DNA from: Mactra quadrangularis
Taxonomy: Eukaryota > Mollusca > Bivalvia > Venerida > Mactridae
DNA length: 64,000 bases
Assembly: GCA_025267735.1 (NCBI GenBank)
Contig: CM046301.1
Location: forward strand, 57,245,872 to 57,309,871
Reading direction: 5' to 3'
Part shown: positions 1-13,240 of the stretch, piece by piece
Layout of the letters: every line of letters starts with the position of its first letter
Numbering within the stretch: the stretch's first letter is position 1
Program-made: the position numbers and the translations under genes
Notes under the pieces: generated by a model
Seen by the model: the letters and a program-made list of their open reading frames with translations, nothing else
What the model was told of the DNA's origin: nothing
Databases searched by the model: none

Positions 1-1690
1 ATTTTAATTTTCCTTCCAGCAGACGATCGTATACGTCATTCATCTTACGTAGTCGTATCGACGCTGCCTGTTTTCTTTTTAGTATTTTCAAACTTTTGTC
101 CATTTCTGTTTCTTCACTCCATCGACTTGAGTACAGTGGCTCACTGAAAATATATGGAAATTATTGTAAAGATATATCACTAACAGCAACAATAAAACAG
201 ACTTCCCATGCAGCCCAACAGCAGCTGATATTATTAGATTTTTAATTTTTTAACTTTTTGTTATAAGGACATCACAAACACAACCCGTTGAACTCCATTT
301 TGTGAACAACATAATTTTTATTGAAAATCAAAAAGGGCAGTCATCGACAAAACCCTTTAGCGCTAGAGTGAAACAAGGTACGATTGTTATCATTTAAATT
401 TTATACAATTATGCAGGACCTTCGACTGAAATCTTTACTAGTGCCGTTTTTGTTAAATAAAAATATTAAACGTGAAGGCCACATACAACATTTGTCGGAT
501 ATTTTGTAACTGCTGAATATTTCAAAGCAAAATATGACAAACACTATGGAATATATAGGTAAGATACTTGACTATTATTATACATACAATAAGCTTATCC
601 CTAACGTATTGTGTTTGTAGACATGTTCCATTTTTTCTGTACGACTGTACAAGTCTTGATAGTCTGCTTGGCAGGTAATAGTGTATACAGGATACATGAG
701 AGAATAGAAGAAACGGTTGCAGGTCAATTCTTGTTAAATGGAATTAGACTCACGTATAGGAGTCAAAATCAGGACCTCTGATTGTAAACCACCACAAGAA
801 AACTGTTTTAAATGCCATTTTGTAATTTACTTTATTTATACTTTCATATATGAATGCAAACAGAATAAAAATGCTAGTGATTAATGACCATTTTATTGTA
901 GATCGGTCTTCAACGCCGTCAAATAATTTAGATTGATATAGAGAACTATAATTGGTGGAATTAAATAATGTACATTCTTAAGCGAAGAAAGCCACTGATC
1001 AGTTTTTAATCAAAAAATCAATTTTAAATAAATAGATATTACTCTTGATATTATACATATAGACGTATGAAATGTGATATTTATGTAAATATGAAGACAT
1101 TTTCAAAGCAATTTTAATTTCAATTACTCGTATACAAACTAGTATACCAGAACTTTTGCTTTGTGAAGAGTATTTGATGAGTATTTATAGAAACTCCTTG
1201 ACTTTGAATCGTTAAAAGTAAAATATTTGAAAGTCGAATTGAAGATTAAACCACTCTTGAGAGCACAAACCTTCGGTGACATATTTTTTAAAGAGTCAAC
1301 ACATAGTTACGATAATTTTGAAGAAAAAAATGTAGTTCGTAATCAGAAGTAGTTGAATTAATCAACATTGTGTTTATAGGCCTACATATTAATATACCAT
1401 CATTTCTGGCGAACGATCGATCTAAGTCGTTCGTAACAATACGACAATCAGAACTTTTATCTTTAACCTGTTAAATGTTTGCTGACGATTTTAGATATGA
1501 AAAAAATATACTCCCAGGGTATACTATTTATATTAAACAAATGTGATGCTGAAGTGTGGTTTAAAGTCTTCTTCCAAATACATGTTCAGCCGACTTGACA
1601 ATATAGTACTATAACCACTGATCATTGAAATGCAGTACCCCTCGCAGTACCCTTTTTACACATTGATGGTGTGGAACAACTGTAGGTATT
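1..1690. other. AT-rich noncoding stretch
   Basis: I see no conserved protein-like reading frame, RNA gene or clear repeat boundary here. It is AT-rich with frequent stops in all frames. Confidence 0.5.
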
Positions 1691-1699
1691 TTTGCTAAG

Positions 1700-1775
1700 A
1701 AAATTAGCAGTGCCGCCAGTGGGGTTCGAATCCGGGATATCTCGATCCCTAAGCGCGTGTTCAACCACCGGATAT
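1700..1775 (-). repeat. tRNA-like SINE head fragment
   Basis: Read on the minus strand, a GTGGTTGAACACGCG block resembling a tRNA D-arm/A box is followed about 30 bases later by GGATTCGAACCCC, one base off the B-box consensus. No convincing cloverleaf or intact acceptor stem is visible, so this looks like a tRNA-derived SINE head rather than a functional tRNA. The body of the element is not recognised. Confidence 0.35.
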
Positions 1776-1893
1776 GCATAAACATTTATGACGAAAGTCT
1801 ATATCTAACGTTAATATATATATGTGCAACCTTAAGCATCGATCATTTTCTACTGAAATACATTTTAATTGACATCATTCGAAATTCAAAATT

Positions 1894-2229
1894 TTAGATT
1901 TTTACTTGTGGTACAGACGAAATTGTACCACCACAACGAAACGTATGAGTACAGATAAAATTATTTTGTAATATTATTTTCTGCTCAAAAGTGTGAGAAC
2001 ATTGTTTGTGCCTCACTAACGCTAATGGAAAATCAAAATACATTGATTTCCGGATTATATCTAGATTATTAATTGAAAAGACAATAAATACTAAATTATT
2101 AGAACCTGCCACCGCAGCCACAAACTTAGAGGTTCCTAACACTATCTAATATTCAGCGATTTTCGAATTTTCGTGAATAAAAAATACAACACACACGTAA
2201 ACACCTACAAATCACTTCCTCTGTCGTTC
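1894..2229. other. AT-rich noncoding stretch
   Basis: One 82-residue open frame on the minus strand (1894-2142) has no recognisable domain and an AT-driven composition. I consider it a chance frame. Confidence 0.4.
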
Positions 2230-2382
2230 TCAGACGTTGCTAACGTAAGTGTTGATGACGTCATAGAGAGACGTGACGTTGACGATCTGCTCGGTGAGTG
2301 ACGTGCTGACGGTGACGTCATATGACGTGACGGTGATGTTGAATTCCTCGATGTTGTTCGAACCGTCGACGATGATCGACAC
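2230..2382 (-). CDS. candidate terminal coding exon, unknown product
   Basis: On the minus strand one frame reads about 50 codons starting VSIIVDGSNNIEEFNITVTS and ends at a TGA at 2232-2230. Almost every codon ends in C or G (ATC, GTC, GAC, AAC, ACC), very unlike the AT-rich surroundings and unlike the T/A-ending codons of the sushi gene at 46 kb. That third-position bias is the evidence for coding. An AG just upstream (2384-2383) could be a splice acceptor, but the sequence before it is not pyrimidine-rich, which weakens the call. A longer open frame in another minus-strand frame (2205-2417) is Ser/Arg-rich and is probably its shadow. I recognise no domain; the residues alternate hydrophobic and polar with N-glycosylation-like NIT and NVT sites, so an extracellular beta-rich segment is possible. 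It may instead be a noncoding GC-rich patch. Confidence 0.25.
   Translation of the reverse strand: MSIIVDGSNNIEEFNITVTSYDVTVSTSLTEQIVNVTSLYDVINTYVSNV
2256..2330. promoter_or_regulatory. cluster of CRE-type TGACGTCA sites
   Basis: Two perfect palindromic TGACGTCA octamers lie at 2256-2263 and 2313-2320, with a near match TGACGTGA at 2323-2330 and further TGACG half-sites between. This is the CREB/ATF consensus. The sites overlap the candidate exon, where GAC GTC codons would produce them by chance, so a regulatory role is uncertain. Confidence 0.3.
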
Positions 2383-2419
2383 CTCCGACCCAGGTCACTT
2401 TTATCCTGGCCCTTCATGT

Positions 2420-3324
2420 TTAAACTCGTGATCCTTACTTTATCCCAAATAAAGATACTATAATATTTTTAAATTTGAATGAAATGTTCACACAGTCACA
2501 GTATCTAGCGTTAAGCGTCTTTCATCAATGTTTATTCTTCTTTTTTATGTTTTCACTTCAGCGTTCGTTTATTATTTTTCCACATGTTTTATCTAACAGG
2601 TCCTATCAATCGCATTGGCATTAAGTCTTTAACTTATAAACTTTAGTAGAATAATGATTAGTCTTCGTGAATAATCGTCTTTATAAAGACCAAACAAATA
2701 ATATGCTGGCGAATCATCATACATTAGGCAATGCTAAAAATATTTCATTATTCTTCTACCATCTAATTAGGCCCTGTTTTAGCATGGATTGTTTGAATCA
2801 GAGGGGTACGAAAAAAGTAGACAACGTGTGTTGATATAATAATAATATCGATGCTTAATTGGTTTACAACATGAAAACTTTAAACTATAATCTATGATTG
2901 CTCAGAACCACAAAGTAATTGAATTTGGTTAAAAGCTACGATTCTTTTAGTAATATACCTTACATGTATATATAGTGTTTTTGATTCGGGACCGTTCCGA
3001 CCGCCTGTTCTCTGAACGGCAGAACCACAGTACCATTGCGCTGTTGAACATACAACCCCCTACAAAAATGTCTTGAATAAAAGAAATTTTGAAAAAAAAT
3101 GATTATGTTTACTGCTTGTAATTTTATTACAGTTAAAGCTAAATCATGTAACATAATTTAATTCATGTGTTGATAAACTAAATATAATCTAAGTTTGGTG
3201 TTGGCTCAGATGACTATGTTTCTTTTTTGTTAGTAATCTTGGATCAGTTCATCACAAAATAGGATGTAAGTTTATGTAACCAAAGGACTTATGAATAATA
3301 CTGTATGGCACTACACTAAATCAT
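2420..3324. other. AT-rich noncoding stretch
   Basis: No gene, RNA or repeat boundary recognised. Short open frames lack any conserved motif. Confidence 0.45.
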
Positions 3325-3497
3325 GTAGGGCAGTTGTCAGTCACTGACGTAAGTATGTGCCTAGTACATGTAGTTGGTTAACAGCTAAATCCAGAGATTT
3401 AGCCTTTCCAGGAACAATGAGTAGGTGGACTGGCCACCGTGATATAACCTATACTATACAATGTGTTGCAACGGCGTTAAACCCAACAAAAAATGTA
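3325..3497 (+). repeat. SINE copy 1, 5'-truncated
   Basis: This is the opposite orientation of the SINE found at 16.3, 34.8, 61.1 and 62.9 kb. It contains GTAGGGCAGTTGTCAGTCAC, the AGCTAAATCCAGAGATTTAG hairpin block, a diverged form of the AGGTCATATAACGG core and the GGCGTTAAACCCAACAAA tail. The tRNA-like head seen in the full copies is missing at the left end. Confidence 0.75.
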
Positions 3498-5035
3498 TAT
3501 ATAGGCCTATATGCACAGCGACAATCATGAAGTTAGAAAATCAGGATACTTAAGTAGAAGTATATATTAAGCCAGAACTGTTTACTGGTACCTCTTCAGG
3601 ACGAAAACCAACTATTTCAAATGGTATAATTTCTGCCTGACAGATCACTTTAAAGAATAATTGTCAACATAGATAATTGATTTAAATCTAAAATACACAA
3701 TATGTTTTAAATGTATAAAGTCAAGCATGACAAACTATGTACTGATTATTTTGGCGGTATAATCACCCAGATCAAACATTGTGGAATCGTTTGAACAAAG
3801 CAATGAAGCCGACGTCTTAAGATAAATCAGATTGGTAGAATAATTAAAGACATACAGGTTTATTTGAATATTATAAAGAAAACATTTATTTTCGATGTGT
3901 ATAATAATAAATAGTTGAATGAAAATGATAATAAATAAAACATTTAATGAGTAAAAGCAGTAGAATTATACGTATTCAAATGATTTTAATACTCTTAATT
4001 AAATCTTGTACAGTTAAATATACATTTTATTTTCTTTGTTGTTTGGTAAATAGTAAATACCAAGGGCCGGGTCCAGAACATTTCTCAGGGGGGAGTCAAA
4101 TGGGGCTCACCTATAGGCAGCAATTTTGAATAAAAAAATAAACTGTGGACATTTTTGACAAATTACGTCAAGAACGAAATCGTTTGACATTTTTACTCTA
4201 AAGATGTTATCAAGAAATTAAAAATGTTTATTTTGACTTCCGTTCTGATGTGGTTCTAACAAGATTTTTCAACATTAGTGCTCAAAATCGCGAGTTAAAA
4301 CATTGATTATTTTCTTCTCTGTACTCATACACATATAGGCCCTATATTTAACTAGCAAGAAAACCCCATACATTTGAATTCAATGTTTCCTTTAATGTCA
4401 AATGCAAGTACAAAAAATCATTTTCTATGTGCATGCAAACATTGCAATGTCTCTGCATGCCATAGACATAGTAAAGTATTAGAGTGTCTATGGTTACTGT
4501 ATTGGTCTTCCTGTTGCTGTAAAAATACCTGTGTATTAAAAATAAAGTCTACGCCTCTTTGTTACGATTGCCCAACTCAATCCTGATATGGTGCCATATC
4601 ATCAGAGTACTGGTGGGTCAATACTATGAATACATAATGAGTTCACGATGACAGAGAAAAGAGAAAGTCATTTATCATTTAAATATTCCTATTTATGAAT
4701 GTCATCACTATTATAGTGACTGGGTCATTGGCCATGACATTGTGGTCTATGTGATTAATATTTATAATTTATTCATGAGAGTCATAACTTGAATGAATGA
4801 TTTTGTTATGGATTTTCAAAAAAAAAATATTCGATAAAAATGTTAATATAATTGACCTAATTTTTTTAATACCGATCATGTTGTGTAATGTACACTGTAT
4901 GTTGTTTATATGTCGTGTTATTTGCGATGCACCACAATCATGTTTCCATGTTTTTTAAAGATTAATTTGCCAAGTGCTGAATGAATATATATGTATTATA
5001 TATTTGTATTAGAATGTTTAGTAAGATGGTGTACC
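3498..5035. other. noncoding stretch with one TE end fragment
   Basis: Mostly AT-rich and featureless. Around 4062-4112 the block GGGCCGGGTCCAG followed by a G-rich run resembles the ends of GGCCGGATCCAG-type MITEs at 45.9 and 55.1 kb. The 70-residue frame at 4374-4586 shows no domain. Confidence 0.35.
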
Positions 5036-5098
5036 TTTGTCGTACAAATCTTTAATAAAACATATGTTCTGTTCTGTTCTATTCTGTTAATATATTTT
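5036..5098 (+). repeat. non-LTR element 3' tail with (TTCTG)n
   Basis: The sequence GTACAAATCTTTAATAAAACA is followed by tandem TTCTG units. AATAAA-like ends followed by a short simple repeat are typical of LINE/SINE 3' termini. No associated coding sequence is visible upstream. Confidence 0.45.
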
Positions 5099-5099
5099 T

Positions 5100-7914
5100 C
5101 ATTTAATGGAGAGAGATGCGCCATATGTGGTAAAAATGTATGATTCTGGGTCACCAGTCCGGTTTTTTCTGGAGCATGCCAAGTATGCTTACGGCTAGTC
5201 AGTATTACTACGGTTTTGTAATGAATGCAACGTGGAATTGCATGCACGTGTTATCTACAATTTCCAAAATGTATGTTAATGAGTATGATCACAACATGCA
5301 AAGTCAGATTTTCCAATTCAGATGACAAGAACATGTTTATCAAAGTTTGCAATTGATGCCAAACCCATTGTCATACACCTTAGGAGATGTTATCTTTAAC
5401 CTTTTGGTTGTTATTTACTAATTGCAATCATTTTATTATGATTGTTTTTCTTTTCTTGGCGTTCTTTAACAAGATTTGTATCACGTGACATATATAATTA
5501 TGTTATGTAATAATAAAACATGCAATAATTTTGTGATGTTTGCATGCTAATATCATGAGCTGTCAGTTAATTAAATCAATGTCAGGCGTTTCTGCGCATG
5601 CGCATATGACGTATTTAAAATACAACTGAATTCCTATTGAGTTTGATAAGAAATAATAAATATGCACGATAGAACAAATCCAGCCCATTTTTAGTGGGTA
5701 ACATCTAGATAAGACTGCTTATCGTCTATACGCATGTATGTTGCTAATGATATTGCTTCATATTAAGTGTTAATTGGAAAATTTGTGTAAAATGCAATTT
5801 TATGTTTCGTGATTTCGTTACCATTTTAATCATGCAATCAACTAGACGTGCTGATTATAGTGTTTACAAGATTAAAAGTACAAAGTGTATTGTTGAATAC
5901 GCATACAATAATGTATGTGAAGTCGTGCATTTGTAGCAGTAACAGTTGGCTAAACTGCAATGAAAAGTTATACTAAACTGTCTACTATAATGGTCGTCGT
6001 TGGTCCACGTATACATACATTGCATCCCAATTATTCCTCAGAAAAAAGTATTTCCCTATAATAGCTTTGCAAACAGAAAAAGAAGGCTATAGCCTATACA
6101 TTCCATATTGGTTTGCATGTGACAGAAGCGATGCAATCTCAACGTTATTGTAGGACGTAGCACTTACATGACCTTAATATGGCCAGACAACATGTTCTGT
6201 TTCTTGTTTAGTGTAGTATTTTTTGTAGCCCTCTTTATTCTATCCGCATGCCAGTATGACAGTACTTGAAAACTGGCCAACGGTTAAGTGCAAATCATTT
6301 GTTACTACAGAGTGAACAAGGCGGTTTTTGTAGAAATAAATCAGATTATAAAAACAATACAAACAAACGTATCAACATACTGCCAATATAAACAATGTGT
6401 AATAATGAATTATATTCTTATATCTGTGAAATCATTTTGCATCAGCAAACTTCAAATCGAGGCTAATATTCAAATCGAGGCAAATATTTAAAGCGAGGCT
6501 TATATTTTTGTTGATTAATGGCGCAATTCATACATTTTTTGTCCTGTCTGTGTTCAAGCCAATCAAGATAAGATGTTTAGATAGGCAATAAAAAATTAAA
6601 TATCATTATGATCAAGAATCAATTAGTCTGTAATACATCCAAATGTACTCGTAATCAGTTAGTTTAATCATTTTAAAAAAAAGACCAAACCCTTTTGTGG
6701 TCGGTGTTAATCAAACATCATATCACAAAAAACGTTGATAAACTAATGGTATTGTCTTTGTGTGGACAGTCATTCAAACATACCTAACTAATGCAAGATG
6801 CAATCAGGATACACTATGTTGTTGACGTAAACAAACGGTGGGGAAGTTTCATGAAAATTCGTGAAGAAAAACATTGGTGATTAATGCAAAATACAGTACA
6901 ATTAAATGTTCTTTTTGAGTGCGGTCTGTTCAAAGTCAGCGTACTTAATGAAATCGTAAGAACGCTTTGCTATGATAGGAGCGGTTGTTAGTAGACCTAA
7001 TACTTTTTGTACCATGATTTTTATAATCGTCACAGAGTGTGACACTTTATTAAAAATTTCTTTATGTCATATTCAAATAATATAACTAGATTTTATTCGT
7101 GTTCTTACGAACATTTATCATGGCTTAAAAACTACTTCTCCGTATACATTCTATATAAAGACGTTGACCCTATCATTCTGTATGCGACAGTCTCATGTAA
7201 GAACCCTGCCCATAGGGTCTTTGACCTAGTCTGCACATAATGAGTCCAAATGGAGCGGACGGACCCTCATTAAAGAAGGGATCTTTGGCCTAAAAAGTCC
7301 CTTTAGAAACAAATTAATTGATGACCTATGCATTTAAAGGTCAAATGGAGGCAAAATGATGTTATTAACGGTTTTATGTGGAAAAGGTATGCTAGTTTGA
7401 CATCGAAATTATTAAAACTTTGTACATAAAGTTTCTGAAGCAAAGGTAAATTTATGTATACCTATTCAAAGACCTACGGATATGACATAAAGAAGACATA
7501 GATAGATAAACTAATTTTAAATTTCACACATATTTGAACACTGTTTGTACTTTGTTACAAAGCAATTTGTCAAACACAAATGTACAAAACATATAATAAT
7601 GACATTACAGTATTACAAAACGCACATATATATTCAAAGTAGATATATAACAAGAAATTTAATGAGGAAACCACATTAAAGCCGCATTTTCATCAAGATC
7701 TGACCATAAATGACAGAGATATCCAACATATTAAAAACTTAAACACAAAAATTACTAAGGGAAATAATCCATGATAAAGCCAAGTAGTGTTGTGGTTACT
7801 TTTTAATTCTGTTCATCACATGGTATGAATTTTCATTGTATGAAGTTTCATAAAAATCTGACTATAAATGGCAGAAGTATATAGTAAAGGAAAAACTTTA
7901 ACGCAATTGTTAAC
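5100..7914. other. AT-rich noncoding stretch
   Basis: No protein-like frame or RNA gene recognised. A small tandem (AAATCGAGGC-like, three units) lies at about 6450-6500. Confidence 0.45.
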
Positions 7915-8034
7915 GACACCGGACGCCCAAGAACGCTCGCCCGCCCGAACGCTCTCCCGCCCGACCGCCCGAACGCTCGCCCGCCCGAACACTCTCCCGC
8001 CCGAACGCCCGAACGCCTAACCGCCCGCCTGGGT
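7915..8034. repeat. GC-rich minisatellite (CCGCCCGAACGCTC)n
   Basis: About eight imperfect copies of CGCCCGAACGCTC and shorter variants CCGCCCGA occur head to tail. The block is strikingly GC-rich inside very AT-rich flanks. An overlapping 114-residue minus-strand frame is low-complexity Arg/Gly/Ala and is not a gene. Confidence 0.85.
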
Positions 8035-8610
8035 TTCGCTAAACTATAAATAATATATACATAAATACAAATAAATATAAATATATTATAATATATAGAT
8101 AAACGTATTGTTTTATTTTGTATGGTATATTTTGTAAATGAAAACAAATTTTCATATTTTCTACCAGAAATGATATTCTTGATGCTCAACAAAATAATTT
8201 TACATCAAAAACAAAATATTACTTAAAGAAGTTCTACTTACAGTTTAAATCTAGAATGCATGACTAACATATTCACTGATGCTGGTGGTATTTCCTCTGT
8301 CATTTTTGCAGATATTATTATCAAAACATTTACTCTACTCAATATTTAATTATACAATGTACGACTCAATATTTTTCCTAATTACGCTTTCAGTCGTATT
8401 GATAGGAAGTTCGCTTTCTAATTGCAAATGATTTAATTAAAGATATTGCATTCACTTATCCTATCGATCTACTATTGAATCTTAATCAACACTTTATCGA
8501 CGGAAACTTTAATTAATAAACTCGTGTACTAAATGACAGATCCTAGAACAAGTGAAGTTCATTAAACAGACTTGAAAGCGAAAACTCAATTACAGAAAGT
8601 ATAAATCGAT
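8035..8610. other. AT-rich noncoding stretch
   Basis: Nothing recognised. Confidence 0.4.
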
Positions 8611-8677
8611 GGTTGCCCGCAAGACTGTAGTAACTCACTTTTAACGCAATGAACTTACTACAGTCTTGCGGACAACC
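8611..8677. repeat. short inverted repeat / hairpin
   Basis: Arm 8611-8633 (GGTTGCCCGCAAGACTGTAG...) pairs with 8655-8677 over 23 bases with a single mismatch, around a 21-base loop. It could be a small MITE remnant or a hairpin RNA locus. Confidence 0.8.
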
Positions 8678-8679
8678 CT

Positions 8680-11600
8680 CGTAATGTATATCAGAAAATT
8701 GAAAGTGTGTCTTGGTTCGTACGTTAATATAGAAATGCACGTATTAACTCTAAAACAGGCTATATTTAAAACTATTTGTGTGCTTGTTCCCCAACGATAT
8801 CAGCCAGTTTTGAACATTTCAATAAAAAGGGATTTTACAGATCGCTGACTTCAGGAAAAAATATTTTTACTTCACTTTCAATGAATATTTTATGCAATAA
8901 GTATATTAAAGGTATCTACTTGTAAGACAACTTATCTCGACTGTCAAACTTCACAATCGCTACTTCATTATGAGCGAAAAACAATGTACCGGTAAGATTG
9001 GCCTTAACGTGAGTTTATGTAAATTATAATTGCATTGATAAAAAGAAAACCAAATGTAATCATGTTTAAGGGCAACAAGATTAAATATCTTTTTAATTTG
9101 TATTTAAACGTTTTTATGAATGAAATCATTAACACGTATCGTTGCGTTCACTGAAAATCGGTGTGATATTACAATAGGTAACGTGTTACGGTAACATAGG
9201 CGTTGAATGGTAACATTGAAAAAAAATACTTTTTCATTACTGAGATTTAAGTTCTTAAGAGAACGAGTCATCGGCCGTTAACCCTGTGAGTTCATCAGTC
9301 TTATAAGTGACAGATATTTCAAATTTTGGATATCATTGCGCACTGCAGCACTAAAATTCGACATACATGATGTACTAACATAGTACTATTGGAAACTAAA
9401 TTTCGAGTTAAAAACTGCATTCTGCTCAATCGTTTTCCGAAAATGTCATTCCCTTATTGGGGAGCATTTCATTGATATGTCAGTATGTTAGTAGTTATTG
9501 TAGTCTTTGGTCATTAGTAATTGTTCTTCGCGGCCAGAGTTTGAACAATATGTTAGGCCTACCATACGGAGGCGACTATTCATAAGTTTGATCTTGAATA
9601 ATATGGCAGTCAATATGGGTATATTCACTGTTCTTAATGTTCACTAAAATGAGACTACCGGGTTAGTGACTACACTATTTGATTATAATAGTTTGTATTT
9701 GTCGATCATATACTGAATTGTATATAAATTTTCATATTCAAGCTGTCAAATTTTTGAATGCAAACTATATTTGTTTTTTCATACTTCATGTCGAAATTAA
9801 TTTCATTCATGCATTCAAAAGTAATACGGAATTAAAAAAGTATTAACTCATTTGATATTAATTAAAAACCTAACAGAAAATAAATGCCAAATGTGTTCAT
9901 TCATTACAAAGGGAAGCAACTCATATTCAACGCCTCCGTTATGTCAATAATGCATAATGGTTCTTTGTCCCAACAGATGTACAATTCTGTCATTGTTTCT
10001 TACTGTCAATGTAATTTATGCATCAATTTGCTAACCTCTGTATCCATCTCGTATTAATAATTTCCACACAAAAGATGACATTTACTTGCAGACGAAAATT
10101 ACATGTTCCGTTTTGAATGAAAATTTCAGTCACAAAATAAATACATAATTTATATAGAAGTTAATATGTTAAAACCCTTAATAATTTAATATGCTGCAAT
10201 TGAATAGGTTAACAAATTGAGACTACTTATGACACATGGCGGTAAGTGAATGATTTGAATGGGTAATGCATTTTCAACAATAAATATTCAAGCACAAATT
10301 CAATTGGTATATTACATGTTCGGAATATTTATTAAAATCATACTCGAATTACAAGCAGATTGAATGGATCTTTATTTTTATTTTATATTTTATTTTGCGC
10401 TTACCTATTTAAACAAAAACTTATGTACAGATAGTCGCCGTTGTTTAGATACTCGATAATTACATAAGCTTTATAACCATGACAAAATGAAGAAGTGCAT
10501 GATCGGTGTTGTGACTTAACTGGATTGACTTATAAACAAGAGATCGCGAGTTGGATTCCCAAAATGACTCTAAAATTTACTAACAGTCTTTCAGATGAGA
10601 ATTAAACCCTTGCACTCGTGGATCGATGATTTTAAGATCATTTAGGGCTTGTAAAAGGTTCATACATGCTTCCGATAACAGGGCATTTTCTATTTTTATG
10701 CGTTTACCAAAAGCTTAGAATAACTTTAACTATGGTTGAAAATGAAAATAAACACTTACAACTTTGTTACTTTCGATTTGTTTGTGCGACTATTTCAGAT
10801 TTTATCATAAAACTTTTAATAATAATAATAAATGACAATTTCTTAACAAAAATATCATAATTAAAATACTTGCATATTTTTAATCAAAATACATTATAGT
10901 AGGTTTTTCAAACTCAAATTTTCATTCCATATAAAAACACACACTCAAATTGTGAATACTAAATGCTAACACAAATGTACGTGGAGTTGTTACACGTATT
11001 AATATTATTTCATTTTTAATCGTAAGTTTTGTTTCATACAAAAATATAACATGGACAGACAATAACTTTTATCCTAAGATTTTTGTTATAAAACAACGCT
11101 TGAATGTCATAACTCAACCCATTTTCTTATGAAAATTAAAAAATATTACGCAGCTTAAATTATAGTGAGATGCGTCGTTATCGTGATCATTATTGAAATT
11201 ATCATCATCATCATAATACTAATAACCATTTTATCATCATCATCATTCATAGCTGTTGCCATTATCTCTATATTCTAAGATTTTCCCATTCGTATCATAT
11301 TCCATCATTCCGTATAGGCTTATCTTTTTTTTTTATTAAAATCCAAGGGTAGAGAAACTTTTAAATTTACTCACCTTCAAGCTCAAATATTCCTTACAAT
11401 TGTCGAGAAAGTATTACACACTACCTGTTTAACCTTAGGTGAGAAATGTTACACATAACCTAAAATTACATGCTGCAAATAAACTATAAGATAACTTATA
11501 TGGATTGTTAAAAGCCATTCATTTCATATGTCTTGTATGAATTAAAGGTGTTGAACCCATTTGATGTAGTTAGGTGAGAACGGTTTAGAATGCTCTTAAG

Positions 11601-12065
11601 TCAATTTGTGTACCCATTTACTTTAAATATTTATTTTCCGCACAGTGAATTCACTGTAAAATTTACACTGCGTATTGTTTCTTATTATTTAAAATTCAGA
11701 AAATGTTGTCGTTTCAGATTAAACTTTAAGCACTACTTTGAGGGTAATATTTATTTTATAAAAGTTGAAAATATTTGTCGATCAAATGTTAAAGTAGCTA
11801 TTACAATAACAAGATTAATTTTAAAGTGCTGATATTTTGTTTAATTTAATTGAAATATGTAAATTCTGATCTTAACAGACCGTTTGTTGACTTAATTTTA
11901 GTGCTTATATAAATGTTCTTAGTTGACCTCATCTAGTGACCTCACGAGCGGTCAAGAACGTCATACGTATGCTCACTTTATTCCATATTCACATTATCAA
12001 AATAATTTGACGTCATATTTATTATTTAAGCAAATCTATAACGAATTTAGCATATTGTTATGAGG
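8680..12065. other. AT-rich noncoding stretch with (ATC)n microsatellite
   Basis: No gene recognised. ATC/TCA trinucleotide runs occur at about 11196-11250. GGCGTTGAAT-type sequences in opposite orientations near 9196 and 9926 hint at a decayed TIR element, but the match is short. The 80-residue frame at 11590-11832 has no domain. Confidence 0.4.
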
Positions 12066-12245
12066 TACAGTATAAACTCTGCAGAGCGGCCTTCTTCAGA
12101 ACAAATCCTCTGCACAACAACATCTTTTGATATTTCCCTCAGGCCTAACTGTAATTGAATTTAATCTCTGCAGAGCAACAACCTCTGAACAGCAACACAC
12201 TTTAGTCCCTTCCAGAGGATGTTGTTTATGAAAGGTTGTACTGTA
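12066..12245. mobile_element. short MITE flanked by TA
   Basis: The ends read CAGTATAAAC and, inverted, CAGTACAACC, each preceded by TA. The interior repeats CTCTGCAGAGC and AACAGCAACA-type blocks. A TA target and CAGTA ends fit a Tc1/mariner-type nonautonomous element. No coding capacity. Confidence 0.55.
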
Positions 12246-12547
12246 TTGTTAAAAAAGATTTTGACAGCTTATATACTGTTCAAAAATATTTTTTAAGGCT
12301 GTATGAAGTCAGCAATGAAAAATAATACGCTAAATTTGTTATTATGATATGACTTCTTACGCTTAATTGATGAGTATATTTTGAAGCCACTATGATCTCG
12401 CTGGTTTTATAATTTTGTGCCATATGCCTTTTTTGATAATAAAGATAAACTTCTTGTAAACTAGCTGTCAAAAAAGCTTAGATGATAGAAATCTCTGGCT
12501 TGTTGTTTTGTTTGTCTGTGAAGAAGTTGTAATTCCATACAATGATA

Positions 12548-12764
12548 CAGCCCCGCGTTCAGTAACTACTGTTATCTAACGTTACGGGTACGGGAGAACT
12601 CAACCCGAAAACAACTCAACCCGTGCAATACTCAACTCAAAGTTGGGACAACTCAATCAGTAGTACATGTGTTGTATCGGGTTGAGTTGTCTATGGGTTG
12701 AGTTGTTCCGACACGACCGTTACGGAACGTTTTGGAACGTTCAAGTTAACTGAACACAGGGCAG
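12548..12764. mobile_element. MITE with CAGCCC ends, copy 1
   Basis: The terminal CAGCCCCGCGTTCAG and the inverted right end match 12 of 15 bases. The interior is rich in AACTCAACCCG / GGGTTGAGTTG blocks in both orientations. A second copy in reverse orientation lies at 59013-59225. No target duplication is evident. Confidence 0.7.
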
Positions 12765-12769
12765 ATACA

Positions 12770-13237
12770 TGTACATTCCAAATTCGAAACTTTTGAAACC
12801 ATATAAAGCATTTCAAGTGCTGATACTAGTATACTTAACAGTACAAGAAGACAACTCTTAGTGCAACATGACACACACAAATCCTTTCTTTAACAATTAT
12901 GTGTATTAATTAAACATATGAGATTTTTTATTTTCAGGGCAGAATTCATACAGCTGTATGTACGTTGTAATAATGTGTTGTAATACTTTGTATTTTGTAC
13001 TCTTCATATTTGGAGGAGTAAAAGTAAAGTAAACTTCAAATTTTTTTGTGACAATGTCTAGGCTGTTAAAATAGGTTTTAGCAATACAACAAAAACATTT
13101 ACTAGACATACATGTATTTTCTAACAATTTGTGTTAAAACCATATCACTCATTCCAAAATATGGCGCCAAAATCTTCCATATAAGTCTCGACTGAACTTT
13201 ATGACATAGAAAAAGATGGAACGAGTCAAATTTTGAA
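12770..13237. other. noncoding stretch
   Basis: Nothing recognised; a 73-residue minus-strand frame has no conserved features. Confidence 0.35.
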
Positions 13238-13240
13238 TTA

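Noticed and set aside
7848..8192. 114-residue minus-strand open frame rich in Arg, Gly and Ala
   Set aside because: It is a read-through of the CCGCCCGAACGCTC minisatellite.
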